Below, piece by piece: positions 8,601 through 17,241 of a stretch of DNA of 64,000 bases. How positions within the stretch are numbered: position 1 is the stretch's first letter; every line of letters begins with the position of its first letter. The DNA comes from Acidimicrobiales bacterium mtb01. GTDB taxonomy: Bacteria > Actinomycetota > Acidimicrobiia > Acidimicrobiales > Ilumatobacteraceae. The position numbers and the translations under genes are program-made. Location: positions 917,501 through 981,500 of the forward strand of contig NBNI01000007.1 of assembly GCA_004379135.1 (NCBI GenBank), given 5' to 3'. The notes below the pieces were generated by a model. That model saw nothing but the letters and a program-made list of their open reading frames with translations. It had not been told where the DNA came from and made no database searches.

Positions 8601-9358
8601 GCGCCTTGGAAATCGGACACTTGCAGTTTGTTCTGCTTGACCTTGCGGACGAGTTCGTCGTACGCGACCACGAACTCGGCGAAGTTGAGGGTGCCGGCGT
8701 CGCGCAGGACCGGCACGACCAGCGTCCGGCTGCCGTCGGACTTGGCGACGTCGACCGCCAGACCCACGTTCACGTGAGCGTGGCGTACGACGCGGGGCTT
8801 GCCGTCGGGTCCCTCGACGAACGACGAGTTCATGACCGGCACCGCGTCGGCGATGGCGCGAACGATGGCGTAGCCGATCACATGGGTGAACGAGACCTTG
8901 TTCTGGCCCGAACGGGTGCGGTAGCCGTTGATGACCTTGCGATTGACCTCGAGCAACTTGGCCGGAACGTTGCGGAAACTCGTGGCGGTGGGAACCGTCA
9001 GACTGCGTTCCATGTTGGCGACGATGGCCACACCCGCACCCTTGATCGGTTCGCCGAGCGCGTCGGTGGGGGCGAGCACGGAGGCGGGCGGCGCGGCCGG
9101 AGTGGCGGCGCCATTCGACGATGATCCGTTGCCCGCGGCGGCCGCCGCAACGGGGGCGGCTGTCGCCGCAGCCACGACAGGCCGGGGCGGTGCGGCCGCG
9201 ACTTCGGCGCGGGACTTGTAATCGGAGAAGAACTCACGCCAGGACTCGCCGACCGAGGCGGGGTCGAGCCGGTACTGCTCGAACATCTCCTCGACGAGCC
9301 AGCTGTTGGCTCCGAAGTCGGCCGAGCCGTTGGCAGCGCTGGCAACGGTGTCGGTCAC
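5693..9358 (-). CDS. kgd: Multifunctional 2-oxoglutarate metabolism enzyme (KGD/OGDH E1 with E2-like domain)
   Basis: A 1221-residue, ThDP-dependent enzyme that decarboxylates 2-oxoglutarate in the TCA cycle, with the fused architecture known from mycobacteria (about 1230 residues). The N-terminal segment has SWLVEEMFEQYRLDP. A succinyltransferase-like domain follows, with the catalytic TYDHRVIQG near residue 315. The E1 part carries GMAHRGRLNVL, GDAAFAGQGVV, the ThDP region NGDDPEACLRVARLAF with YRRHGHNEGDDP, and a C-terminal transketolase-like PYR domain (FVNGAQIIIDQY, LPHGYEGQGPEHSSAR). No lipoyl domain is visible, as in the mycobacterial form. The frame is open far upstream, but GTG 9358 is preferred: TACAGT lies 7 bases upstream and the length then matches the family. 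An alternative ATG at 9418 overlaps the start of the divergent cupredoxin gene. Confidence 0.95.
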   Translation of the reverse strand: MTDTVASAANGSADFGANSWLVEEMFEQYRLDPASVGESWREFFSDYKSRAEVAAAPPRPVVAAATAAPVAAAAAGNGSSSNGAATPAAPPASVLAPTDALGEPIKGAGVAIVANMERSLTVPTATSFRNVPAKLLEVNRKVINGYRTRSGQNKVSFTHVIGYAIVRAIADAVPVMNSSFVEGPDGKPRVVRHAHVNVGLAVDVAKSDGSRTLVVPVLRDAGTLNFAEFVVAYDELVRKVKQNKLQVSDFQGATVSITNPGTIGTVQSVPRLMPGQGVIVGVGSIDYPAEFQGADERALGTLGVSKVVTVTSTYDHRVIQGAESGLFLKRVHELLIGDHGFYEDVFRSLGVPYEAVKWRSDVNPLDSDEARLQKQMQIATLIRVHRVRGHLIADIDPLRWKEPKMPVELDPATYGFTIWDLDREFLTGAVSGTGSVAGRDRMSLGDLLGVLRDAYCRTIGVEYMHIQDTDEQRWIQSHFEGVEFQLSKEEKRHLVERLNAAEAFEKFLATKYVGTKRFGLEGAESAVPILDEILSLAANSGQVSSVIGMAHRGRLNVLANVMGKSLESLFKQFEGHVDPDTVQGSGDVKYHLGASGTHTSPSGNSIKIELASNPSHLETVDPIVLGMIRAQQDQIDPPGSFPALPILIHGDAAFAGQGVVPECLAMSDIMGYRVGGTIHLIINNQIGFTTAPQFARSSLYCSDVAKTIQAPIFHVNGDDPEACLRVARLAFEYRQRFHKDVVIDMVCYRRHGHNEGDDPSYTQPLMYKAIAEKRSVRKLYVEALVGRGDITVEEAESALDDFQSKLQQALDDTRAHAPAPTKVAKPPRPVGVLPHVETGVARPVLDKVFAQLTNYPSGFTVHPKLGRQFEQRTKLYESGEVEWATAESLAFGSLVLEGVPVRLAGEDSRRGTFSHRHAALIDYETERVWIPLSELPGAEKFWVYDSLLSEYAALGFEYGYAHANSEALVLWEAQFGDFVNGAQIIIDQYLVAAEDKWGQRNGLVMLLPHGYEGQGPEHSSARIERFLTLCAEDNIQVVNATTASQYFHVLRRQMHREVRKPLVIFTPKQPLRMKESRSPVSELEKGSFQEVLDDPNVADPSSVRRLVFCSGKVAWDAMAERDKRKAPVAVIRVEQLYPFPIEQMFNLLSRYPNAREVVWLQEEPSNMGPWHFVEHRTWRVKEQGYDLRHVARVASGSPATGSKTVHDQELADLMDETFDGL

Positions 9359-9416
9359 ATCGGAAACTGTACCCCTGCTGACCTGCGACGGGAGAACGGC
9401 TTGTAGATTTTCGGCC
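9359..9416. promoter_or_regulatory. Bidirectional leaderless promoter, kgd / cupredoxin
   Basis: Only 58 bases separate the two starts. On the minus strand TACAGT (9371-9366) ends 7 bases before GTG 9358; on the plus strand TAGATT (9404-9409) ends 7 bases before ATG 9417. Neither start has a clear Shine-Dalgarno sequence in this gap. Confidence 0.6.
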
Positions 9417-9788
9417 ATGCGCCGCACCCCCCTGGCCCTCGTGTCATTCGCCGTTCTCGCTTCCTGCGGAGGCGGCGAATCGGCCCCCGAAACCACCGTC
9501 CCCGCCGGTGTCGACCTGGTCGTGAAGGCCGTCCCCACCATCCGTTGGGACGCCTCGTCGTACACGGCTCCGGCCGGCGAGATCGACGTGTTCCTCGCCA
9601 ACGACGACAACGTGAAGCACGACCTCGTGATCCTGAAGGACGACAAGGCCGTGGGCGACTTCGAATTGAAGGTCCAGAAGCGTGGTGACACGGATCAGGG
9701 GACCATCACCCTCGAACCGGGTGAGTACCGCATCTACTGCATCGTGCCCGGCCACGGTTCGATGGACTCGACCCTCACCGTGTCCTGA
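9417..9788 (+). CDS. Cupredoxin-domain lipoprotein
   Basis: A 123-residue exported copper-binding protein. The first 17 residues form a lipoprotein signal with lipobox LASC followed by GGGES. The rest is a plastocyanin/azurin-like fold: PAGEIDVFLANDDNVKHDLVI gives the first His ligand, and YCIVPGHGSM near the C-terminus supplies the Cys, second His and Met of a type 1 copper site. It probably sits on the outer face of the membrane as an electron carrier; no oxidase gene is adjacent, so the partner is unknown. ATG 9417 follows the TAGATT hexamer by 7 bases. Confidence 0.85.
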   Translation: MRRTPLALVSFAVLASCGGGESAPETTVPAGVDLVVKAVPTIRWDASSYTAPAGEIDVFLANDDNVKHDLVILKDDKAVGDFELKVQKRGDTDQGTITLEPGEYRIYCIVPGHGSMDSTLTVS

Positions 9789-9807
9789 CCGACGAATACG
9801 TCGAGAT

Positions 9808-9870
9808 AAAGAAACTGGCCGCCCCGAGGGGCGAGAAAAAGAAACTGGCCGCCCCGAGGGGCGGCCAGTT
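9808..9870 (-). terminator. Tandemly duplicated intrinsic terminator of the PuuD-like gene
   Basis: A 26-base segment occurs twice (9808-9833 and 9838-9863, offset 30). The copy nearest the gene extends into a perfect 13-bp stem (9843-9855 with 9858-9870). Read on the minus strand, the stem is followed by TTTCTTTTTCTC, a classic terminator tail; a shorter stem and second T-rich tail follow. It terminates the gene ending at 9895. On the plus strand no T tract follows, so it serves mainly the minus strand. Confidence 0.8.
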
Positions 9871-9894
9871 CACTTCGCGTGACGAGAGGGCCGA

Positions 9895-10653
9895 TCAGGC
9901 CTTCAAGAAGATCTCACCGAGGATGTAGAGCACGACCCACAGCGCGACGGCCGAAATGATCGCGTTCTTGTGGCTCTCGTAGGGCCACAGCAACTTGTTC
10001 GTGTTGGCGGTGCCGCCGAGCTTGCCGAGGCAGTTGAGCTCGAGGATCGCACCGATCACCACGGCAATGATCACGAAGGTCCACGCCTTGCCAGCCGAAT
10101 CGCCGTTGTACAACGGGCCGAAGAAGTGCGAAGCACCGACCATGTAGAACAGCATCGAGATCGAGAAGATCAAGTTCTGGCGGCTGGCCAGCAACGCGCG
10201 GCGACCGGCACCGGCGGCGTTGGGGTCGGCCTCGCCGCCCGACAACACATTGGCCGCGTTGGCCAGGACGACCTTCTGGTTCTTCCAGATGACCATCCAC
10301 ACGTTGGCGGCCATCAGGATGCCCATGAGCATGCCGACGAAGATCGCCGAGTTGTGGGGCAGACCGAACGCCGAGTCCTCCGACATGAAGTTCTGCATGT
10401 AGTTCTCGGTCACACCGATGATCAGCAGTCCGAGCACGAGGGTCACGACGGCCGCCCAGCGGAACCACCACAGCGCGCGGCGAGCCAACTTGTCGATCGA
10501 GATGTTGCGGGCCTTGCCCTCGTCGCCGTAGGCGGCGAAAGCCGGAACCTGCACGAGGTTGAAGTAATAGAGCAAGCCGATCCAGGCGATGCCAGCCAGC
10601 ACGTGGAGCCAGCGCAACGCGAACGACAGACCCTCTTGATTGAAGAGTTCCAT
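9895..10653 (-). CDS. PuuD-like urate hydroxylase membrane domain protein
   Basis: A 252-residue integral membrane protein with about seven to eight hydrophobic segments, beginning with LRWLHVLAGIAWIGLLYYFN. This N-terminus and the later HNSAIFVGMLMGILMAANVW resemble the urate oxidase N-terminal/PuuD family (PF06181). Characterised PuuD oxidises urate and carries a C-terminal cytochrome c domain; here no CxxCH is present and the protein stops after the membrane part. No other purine-catabolism gene is nearby, so urate activity is not assured. The start at ATG 10653 is set by GGAGG 6 bases upstream. Two terminators in tandem follow the gene. Confidence 0.65.
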   Translation of the reverse strand: MELFNQEGLSFALRWLHVLAGIAWIGLLYYFNLVQVPAFAAYGDEGKARNISIDKLARRALWWFRWAAVVTLVLGLLIIGVTENYMQNFMSEDSAFGLPHNSAIFVGMLMGILMAANVWMVIWKNQKVVLANAANVLSGGEADPNAAGAGRRALLASRQNLIFSISMLFYMVGASHFFGPLYNGDSAGKAWTFVIIAVVIGAILELNCLGKLGGTANTNKLLWPYESHKNAIISAVALWVVLYILGEIFLKA

Positions 10654-10806
10654 GAGTTTCCTCCTTCGGGGGGCGTCCGTAACCGGACGCACACCTGGTC
10701 AAGGTACCAAGCACCGAGTGTTCAGTCAGCGATCGTGCCCGGACCCGCCACGCTCCCCCGCCACTAACCTGAAGAAGCCCGAACCCCTGGAGAACGTCGA
10801 CCTCTC
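10654..10806. other. Divergent intergenic region, PuuD-like gene / ettA
   Basis: This 153-base gap holds a plausible minus-strand -10 (TACCTT, complement of 10702-10707) with a leader of about 40 bases and a strong GGAGG for the PuuD-like gene. A plausible plus-strand -10 (TAACCT near 10764-10769) would give a short leader for ettA. I see no other feature. Confidence 0.3.
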
Positions 10807-12482
<1,676 letters not shown>

Positions 12483-12483
<1 letters not shown>

Positions 12484-12800
12484 TGCAGTCGCCGCTCTTC
12501 ACCCGCATCCGGATCGTCACCGGCGTCATGTTCGTCGCCTCGATCGCCGGCCTGATCATCTCGTCGATCGCCGGTAACAACGAGGGTTGGGTCGTCACGA
12601 TCGGCGTCGTGAGCGCGATCACCGCCGTCGTGTTGATCGTCGGTTCGGCAGTGGCGTCATCCAAGCGCATTCCGGCGTTCTCCGAGGTCGAGGCCGAACG
12701 CATCGAGGAGCAGGTCCGGCGGCTCGTCTCCGCCGGAGCCGACGAGAACGACGTTCGCGAATTGGTCAAGACTTCCATCCGCCTCGGCCGAGGACTCTGA
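12483..12800 (+). CDS. Small two-TM membrane protein, unknown function
   Basis: A 105-residue protein not recognised as a named family. Two hydrophobic segments (about residues 10-30 and 37-60) are followed by a charged, probably helical C-terminal part with many Glu/Arg residues (VEAERIEEQVRRLVSAGADE) that should face the cytoplasm. ATG 12483 shares its A with the ettA stop codon (TGATG), indicating translational coupling. The next gene starts 2 bases after its stop. The coupling suggests a link to the EttA neighbour, but nothing more can be said. Confidence 0.7.
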
Positions 12801-12802
12801 CC

Positions 12803-13558
12803 ATGACCGTTGCCGAGTCCGATCAGGACCTCGCGACGCGGGTGGCAACCGAAGCCGGGGTCATGCTCAACGATCTGCGGCGCGAACTCGACGACGTCGG
12901 CACCACGTACTGGGAGATGAAGGACGAGGGCGATGTCGCCGGACACCGTTTCCTGGTGAATGCTCTCCTGGCTGCGCGTCCCGACGACGTCATCCTCTCC
13001 GAGGAAGCGGCCGACAACCGCCGACGACTTTCCGCCGATCGCGTCTGGATCATCGATCCGATCGACGGCACGAGCGAGTTCGCCGACCCGCCCCGTTGGG
13101 ACTGGGCGGTTCACGTCGCGCTCTGGGAACGCGGCCATCTGACCGCGGCCGCGGTGGCCATGCCCGCGATCGGTCGCACCTTCACGATGGGTCCGGCCGA
13201 GACGGTGCCAGCACAGAAGAATGACAAACCCGTTCTCGTGACGTCCCGCAATCGCAACACGTATTCGGCGGTCGCCATCGCCCACGGTCTCGATTGCCTC
13301 GTCGGCCGACTCGGATCGGCTGGTGCGAAGACCATGGCGGTGGTCATGGGCGAGGCCGACATCTACGTCCACGACGGCGGCATGTACCAGTGGGACACCG
13401 CGGCCCCGGCCGCCGTGGCCGCCGCGGCCGGACTGCACGTGAGTCGTATCGACGGCTCGCCACTCGTCTACAACGCGCCCGATCTCTGGCTCCCCGACTT
13501 CCTCGTGTGTCGCCTCGAACTCGCCGAGCCGTGCCTTCGCGCTCTGGGCGCTCTCTGA
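12803..13558 (+). CDS. Inositol monophosphatase-family / CysQ-like phosphatase
   Basis: A 251-residue Mg-dependent phosphatase of the IMPase/CysQ/FBPase family. Metal-binding motifs are ILSEEAAD (Glu pair), WIIDPIDGTSEFA (DPxDGT) and the C-terminal YQWDTAAPAAVAAAAG (WDxxAP variant). The family includes 3'(2'),5'-bisphosphate nucleotidases and inositol phosphatases; the substrate cannot be decided from sequence, though the early 'KDEGDVAGH' region and length favour a CysQ-type nucleotidase. It is third in the ettA run. Confidence 0.85.
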   Translation: MTVAESDQDLATRVATEAGVMLNDLRRELDDVGTTYWEMKDEGDVAGHRFLVNALLAARPDDVILSEEAADNRRRLSADRVWIIDPIDGTSEFADPPRWDWAVHVALWERGHLTAAAVAMPAIGRTFTMGPAETVPAQKNDKPVLVTSRNRNTYSAVAIAHGLDCLVGRLGSAGAKTMAVVMGEADIYVHDGGMYQWDTAAPAAVAAAAGLHVSRIDGSPLVYNAPDLWLPDFLVCRLELAEPCLRALGAL

Positions 13559-13583
13559 GCCGAAGTCGACTTCCGCCCTCGGG

Positions 13584-13589
13584 TAGTTT
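13584..13589 (+). promoter_or_regulatory. -10 hexamer TAGTTT of leaderless gene
   Basis: TAGTTT ends 7 bases before ATG 13597. It supports this internal ATG as the true start although the frame is open upstream through the preceding gene. Confidence 0.55.
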
Positions 13590-13596
13590 CCACTCC

Positions 13597-15462
13597 ATGC
13601 ACAAGCCGTCGGGACACCTTTTGGCGGGGTTCTCCGCCCTCGGCGCCGGTGCGCTGCACGCCAGCGCCATCGGACTCCACGCCGAGACTCCGCAGCTCGC
13701 TCGCGTCTTCGTCGTCCTGGCGCTCCTGCAGTTGGGCGTCGGCGTGGCCCTGGTTCTTCGTCCCCGGGCCACGTTCCTGGTCGCCAGCCTCGTGGTGAAC
13801 TCCGCCGCGGTGGGTGGATGGCTTCTCACTCGCCTCGTGGGCATCTCCTGGATCGACGGACTCGAGGTGCGCGAGGGACCCCAGATCGCCGACACGGTGT
13901 GCGCCGGCCTCGGCGCGTTGTCGGCCGCACTCGCCTTGGGTCTTCTCGTCGTCGGCTCCACTCCCCTCGCGTCGCCCCGTTCACTGCATGCCGCTCTTCC
14001 ACTCATCGGAGTCGGCTTCGCCGTCGTGATCGGCATGTGGAACGGCGCGACGCACGTGCACGATCACGGAGGCGATCACGCGGCCGGCGCCGATCATCAT
14101 GCGGGCTCGGAAACCGCGAGCGATGGCCACGATCATTCGTCATCCGGAGTCGCCCTCGCCGGCGGCGAGAACGCCGATGCCGCCGCGCATGACCACTCCA
14201 CTGATTGGCCGCGGCCGTACGATCCGGCCGTCGGCATCGACATCAGCGGTGTTGACGGCGTGTCGGCCGAACAGGAGGCGCGGGCCCGCGAACTCATCCT
14301 CGCGACGCAGCGCGAACTCCCGCGGTGGGCCGATTACGACGAGGCAGTCGCCCAGGGATGGATCTCGATCGGTGACGAATCGACGGGCCACGAGCACCTC
14401 GTGAACCGACGACTGATCGTCGACGGCAAGTTCCTCGACCCCACCGCCCCCGAGTCGCTCGTCTACGAGGTGAAGGGTTCGACCAAGACGCTCGTCTCGG
14501 CGATGTTCATGGCCAATCTCGGCGTGGGCGTCGACGATCCGACGCTCACCGATTACGCCGGTCCGCTGATGCAGTGGCACGTGCACGACAACCTGTGCTT
14601 CCGCAACAACGCCGAAGGACGCTCAGTCGTGGCCGGAGTGCTCGACGCCCAGGGCAACTGCCCGCCCGGATCGATTCTGGGTGGCATCGGTATCGCCATG
14701 GTGCACGTCTGGATCTCCGCGCATCCGTGCGGTCCGTTCGCCGCACTCGAGGGCGAAGGTGCCGGTCGCGCGGCGGTCTCGGAAGATGAGCGCGTCGACA
14801 TGTGCGCCCACGACCACGGCACCGAGACCGCTTCGCTGTCGATCGCCGCGTCGGCCAAGGACACGGGTGCCGCCCGCATCGATCTGTCGGGCATGCCGGG
14901 CGTGGCGGCCGACGAGCGTCGTCGCGCCGAGGACCTGCTGTACAACACCCGCACGGTGCTGCCGAAGTTCGCCGACCCGGCCACCGCCGAGGCCGCCGGC
15001 TTTTCCACCATCGGCGACGGCGCCACCGGCTACGAGCACTACATCAATTGGAAGTACATCAACGACGAGTACGAACTCGATCCCCGGTACCCCGAGAGCC
15101 TCGTGTATCAGATCGACGCGGCCACCCGTCAGAAGAAGCTCGTGTCAGCCATGTTCATGATGGGCGACGAATACACCCTCGACAATGTTCCCAACGTCGG
15201 CGGCCCGCTCACGCAATGGCACATCCACAACAATCTGTGCTTCAGTCGCGATCCGGCGATCTTCGGTTCGACCCGCGTGGTCGGCGTGACCTCCGAGAAC
15301 GGTCCGTGCCAATTCGGTGTCAAGTTGCGCGAGAACCCGATGATCCACGTGTGGATCGTGCCGCACAAGTGCGGACCCTTCGCCGCGCTCGAAGGCGTGG
15401 GTGCCGGACAGGTGCGTGCTGGCGAAGAGCAACACTGCGATCACGCGCACGCCGGAACCTGA
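13597..15462 (+). CDS. Membrane protein with duplicated His/Cys-rich extracytoplasmic domain, unknown function
   Basis: A 621-residue protein of no family I recognise. About five hydrophobic segments (roughly residues 7-150) are followed by a His-rich linker (HVHDHGGDHAAGADHH, further HDH clusters to about 205). Then the same domain appears twice, at about 212-395 and 426-610. Landmarks are exactly 214 residues apart: I-D-x-S-G at 214/428, QWHxHxNLCF at 326/540, M-x-HVWIxxHxCGPFAALEG at 368/582. Both copies also share IGDxxTGxEH and PESLVY. The invariant His and Cys residues suggest a metal site in each copy; the linker may buffer or deliver metal. That is inference. The domain is probably outside the cell. 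Transcription starts from its own TAGTTT promoter. Confidence 0.75.
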   Translation: MHKPSGHLLAGFSALGAGALHASAIGLHAETPQLARVFVVLALLQLGVGVALVLRPRATFLVASLVVNSAAVGGWLLTRLVGISWIDGLEVREGPQIADTVCAGLGALSAALALGLLVVGSTPLASPRSLHAALPLIGVGFAVVIGMWNGATHVHDHGGDHAAGADHHAGSETASDGHDHSSSGVALAGGENADAAAHDHSTDWPRPYDPAVGIDISGVDGVSAEQEARARELILATQRELPRWADYDEAVAQGWISIGDESTGHEHLVNRRLIVDGKFLDPTAPESLVYEVKGSTKTLVSAMFMANLGVGVDDPTLTDYAGPLMQWHVHDNLCFRNNAEGRSVVAGVLDAQGNCPPGSILGGIGIAMVHVWISAHPCGPFAALEGEGAGRAAVSEDERVDMCAHDHGTETASLSIAASAKDTGAARIDLSGMPGVAADERRRAEDLLYNTRTVLPKFADPATAEAAGFSTIGDGATGYEHYINWKYINDEYELDPRYPESLVYQIDAATRQKKLVSAMFMMGDEYTLDNVPNVGGPLTQWHIHNNLCFSRDPAIFGSTRVVGVTSENGPCQFGVKLRENPMIHVWIVPHKCGPFAALEGVGAGQVRAGEEQHCDHAHAGT

Positions 15463-15480
15463 CCGCGTTCACCCGCCGAG

Positions 15481-17139
15481 TCAGGGCAACGACACCACCG
15501 TGACGGTGCCGGTGGTTCCATCCACCGTGATGGTCGCGCCGTCGGGAATCCGCTCGGTCGCATCGGTGACGCTCACGACGCACGGGATCCCCAATTCGCG
15601 GCTGACGATGATCGCGTGGCTCACGAGTGCGCCCACGTTCACCACGACCGCGCCAGCCGGAACGAACAAGGGCGTCCAAGCCGGATCGGTGAGCGGTGCG
15701 ATCAGCACCTCACCCGGCTCGAGTGCGAGCGGATCGGCCGGGTCGAGGATCACCCGTGCCTTGCCCGTGTAGGTGCCCGGCGCCCCCGACATACCGGTGA
15801 GCACCTCGCCCTTCGTGACGACCGCCGCGCGCGATTCGCCTTTGCGCGACCACTCGGACAACGGCGGCACGGAGCGGTGGACGATGAACGGCGGATCGAG
15901 TTTGAACAACTCCAGGTACTGGCGCTCGCGTTGAGCCAGACGGGCGCGGAACTCGTCGGGGTCGTTGGCGAACGCGTCCAGTTCGTCGTTCAGCAGCATG
16001 CAGATCTGCGAGTTCGTGTATCCGGTGCGGGCCGCGAGAGCGAACGCGGCCATGCGCACCTCGTGCAGAACCTTGATGATGTTGGTCTTGGCCCGCTCGC
16101 GTCCGGCCAGGAAGACATGGGACGAGCGCAACGCCATCTCGAACTGCCCCAACACTTCGGGCTGACCGGCCAGCGCTTCGCGCACCTTGGCTTCGGCGGC
16201 GCGGCGAGTGGCGGCATTTCGCTCGTTGCGGATCTCGGGGCTCTCCGAATCGGGGGCGGCGCGCATGGCGTCGATCAGGGCGGTGGCGAGAGCGGGCTTG
16301 GTCTCCCACACATCGGAGCGAATGTCCCACTCGTTGGGTCCGCGGCTGCCGAACTCGTCGATGAACGCGGCGAATCCGGCCTGATACTCGGCCGAGCCGG
16401 CCGGCAGTCGCGACAACTTCCACATCGCATTGCTCGGCGCCGCGGAATCGACATCGCCGATCGACGTGATGAGAGTGAGTGCGAGACTCGGATCTCCGAG
16501 TGCGGCCGCGATCTGACCGAGCGCACCCGGTCCGATCGAGGTGCCGGCGGTCGTGTCGAGATGGTGCTTGAACATCCGCCGCATCGCGGGAATGAACGAG
16601 CGCATGCGAGCGATCAAGGCTGCTTCGTCGGTCGACGCGAGGTCGGGGCGCGATGCCCGGGCCGCCTTCGACTCGGCCTGGTCGGCCATGAGGTGGGGCA
16701 ACGAGTCGGCTGTCATCACGCCGACCATCCACTCGCCCAGTTTGGCGGTGTTGGACGGGCTGTCGTGCCACGGCTCGGCAACGTAGGGCGGCACATCGGG
16801 ATGCGTGCCGAAGTAGACGGCGTCGATCATCTCGGGTGAGAGGCCCGGCCCGCGCGCACCGAACAAACGGGCCATCGAACCGTTGATGTAGAGGTATCCG
16901 CCGAACGAACCGACCACCTCGGGATGCACCACGTCGACTTCATGCTCGTCGCACGTGCCGGCTCCCACCTGCGAGTCGCGCCAACCGAGAATCACTCCGG
17001 GCTCCCAGCACACGGTCCACCCGAGCGGACTGCAGGGGTCGGGCAGGACCTCGCCCGCATTGGCCCGCGTGTACACCGGGAAGCGATCGCTCGTCTCCCA
17101 GTCGGTGATCCAGCGGTCGCTGATCCGAGAATCGGTCAT
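15481..17139 (-). CDS. PEP-utilising mobile-domain protein lacking an ATP-grasp domain
   Basis: A 552-residue protein. The C-terminal 120 residues are a PEP-utiliser swivelling domain: GVLIAPL-like EVLIAPLTDPAWTPLF, then GALVSHAIIVSREL, whose His (about residue 508) is the usual phosphoryl carrier. The middle, from about residue 30 to 430, resembles the substrate-binding part of rifampin phosphotransferase/PEP synthase-like proteins. The N-terminal ATP-grasp (PPDK_N) module of those enzymes is missing. It therefore needs an ATP-binding partner encoded elsewhere, or works by another route. ATG 17139 has a G-rich GGGGGA 5-6 bases upstream; ATG 17151 is an alternative. Divergent from ubiB. Confidence 0.72.
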   Translation of the reverse strand: MTDSRISDRWITDWETSDRFPVYTRANAGEVLPDPCSPLGWTVCWEPGVILGWRDSQVGAGTCDEHEVDVVHPEVVGSFGGYLYINGSMARLFGARGPGLSPEMIDAVYFGTHPDVPPYVAEPWHDSPSNTAKLGEWMVGVMTADSLPHLMADQAESKAARASRPDLASTDEAALIARMRSFIPAMRRMFKHHLDTTAGTSIGPGALGQIAAALGDPSLALTLITSIGDVDSAAPSNAMWKLSRLPAGSAEYQAGFAAFIDEFGSRGPNEWDIRSDVWETKPALATALIDAMRAAPDSESPEIRNERNAATRRAAEAKVREALAGQPEVLGQFEMALRSSHVFLAGRERAKTNIIKVLHEVRMAAFALAARTGYTNSQICMLLNDELDAFANDPDEFRARLAQRERQYLELFKLDPPFIVHRSVPPLSEWSRKGESRAAVVTKGEVLTGMSGAPGTYTGKARVILDPADPLALEPGEVLIAPLTDPAWTPLFVPAGAVVVNVGALVSHAIIVSRELGIPCVVSVTDATERIPDGATITVDGTTGTVTVVSLP

Positions 17140-17241
17140 GTCATCCCCCATGCGGTGATCGAATGCTGCGAGGGACAATAGTCACCCCACCTCGGCCGAC
17201 TCCGAAGCGACATCACCGACTGTCGCGGGCAAACTCGTCCC

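Noticed and set aside
6773-9124. Open frame of about 780 codons on the plus strand inside kgd.
   Set aside because: Antisense to strongly conserved Kgd sequence; composition is shadow-like (Asp/Val/His/Arg-rich) with no domain.
15481-17139. Calling the protein rifampin phosphotransferase.
   Set aside because: It lacks the ATP-grasp module that the enzyme needs; only the middle and swivel parts are similar.
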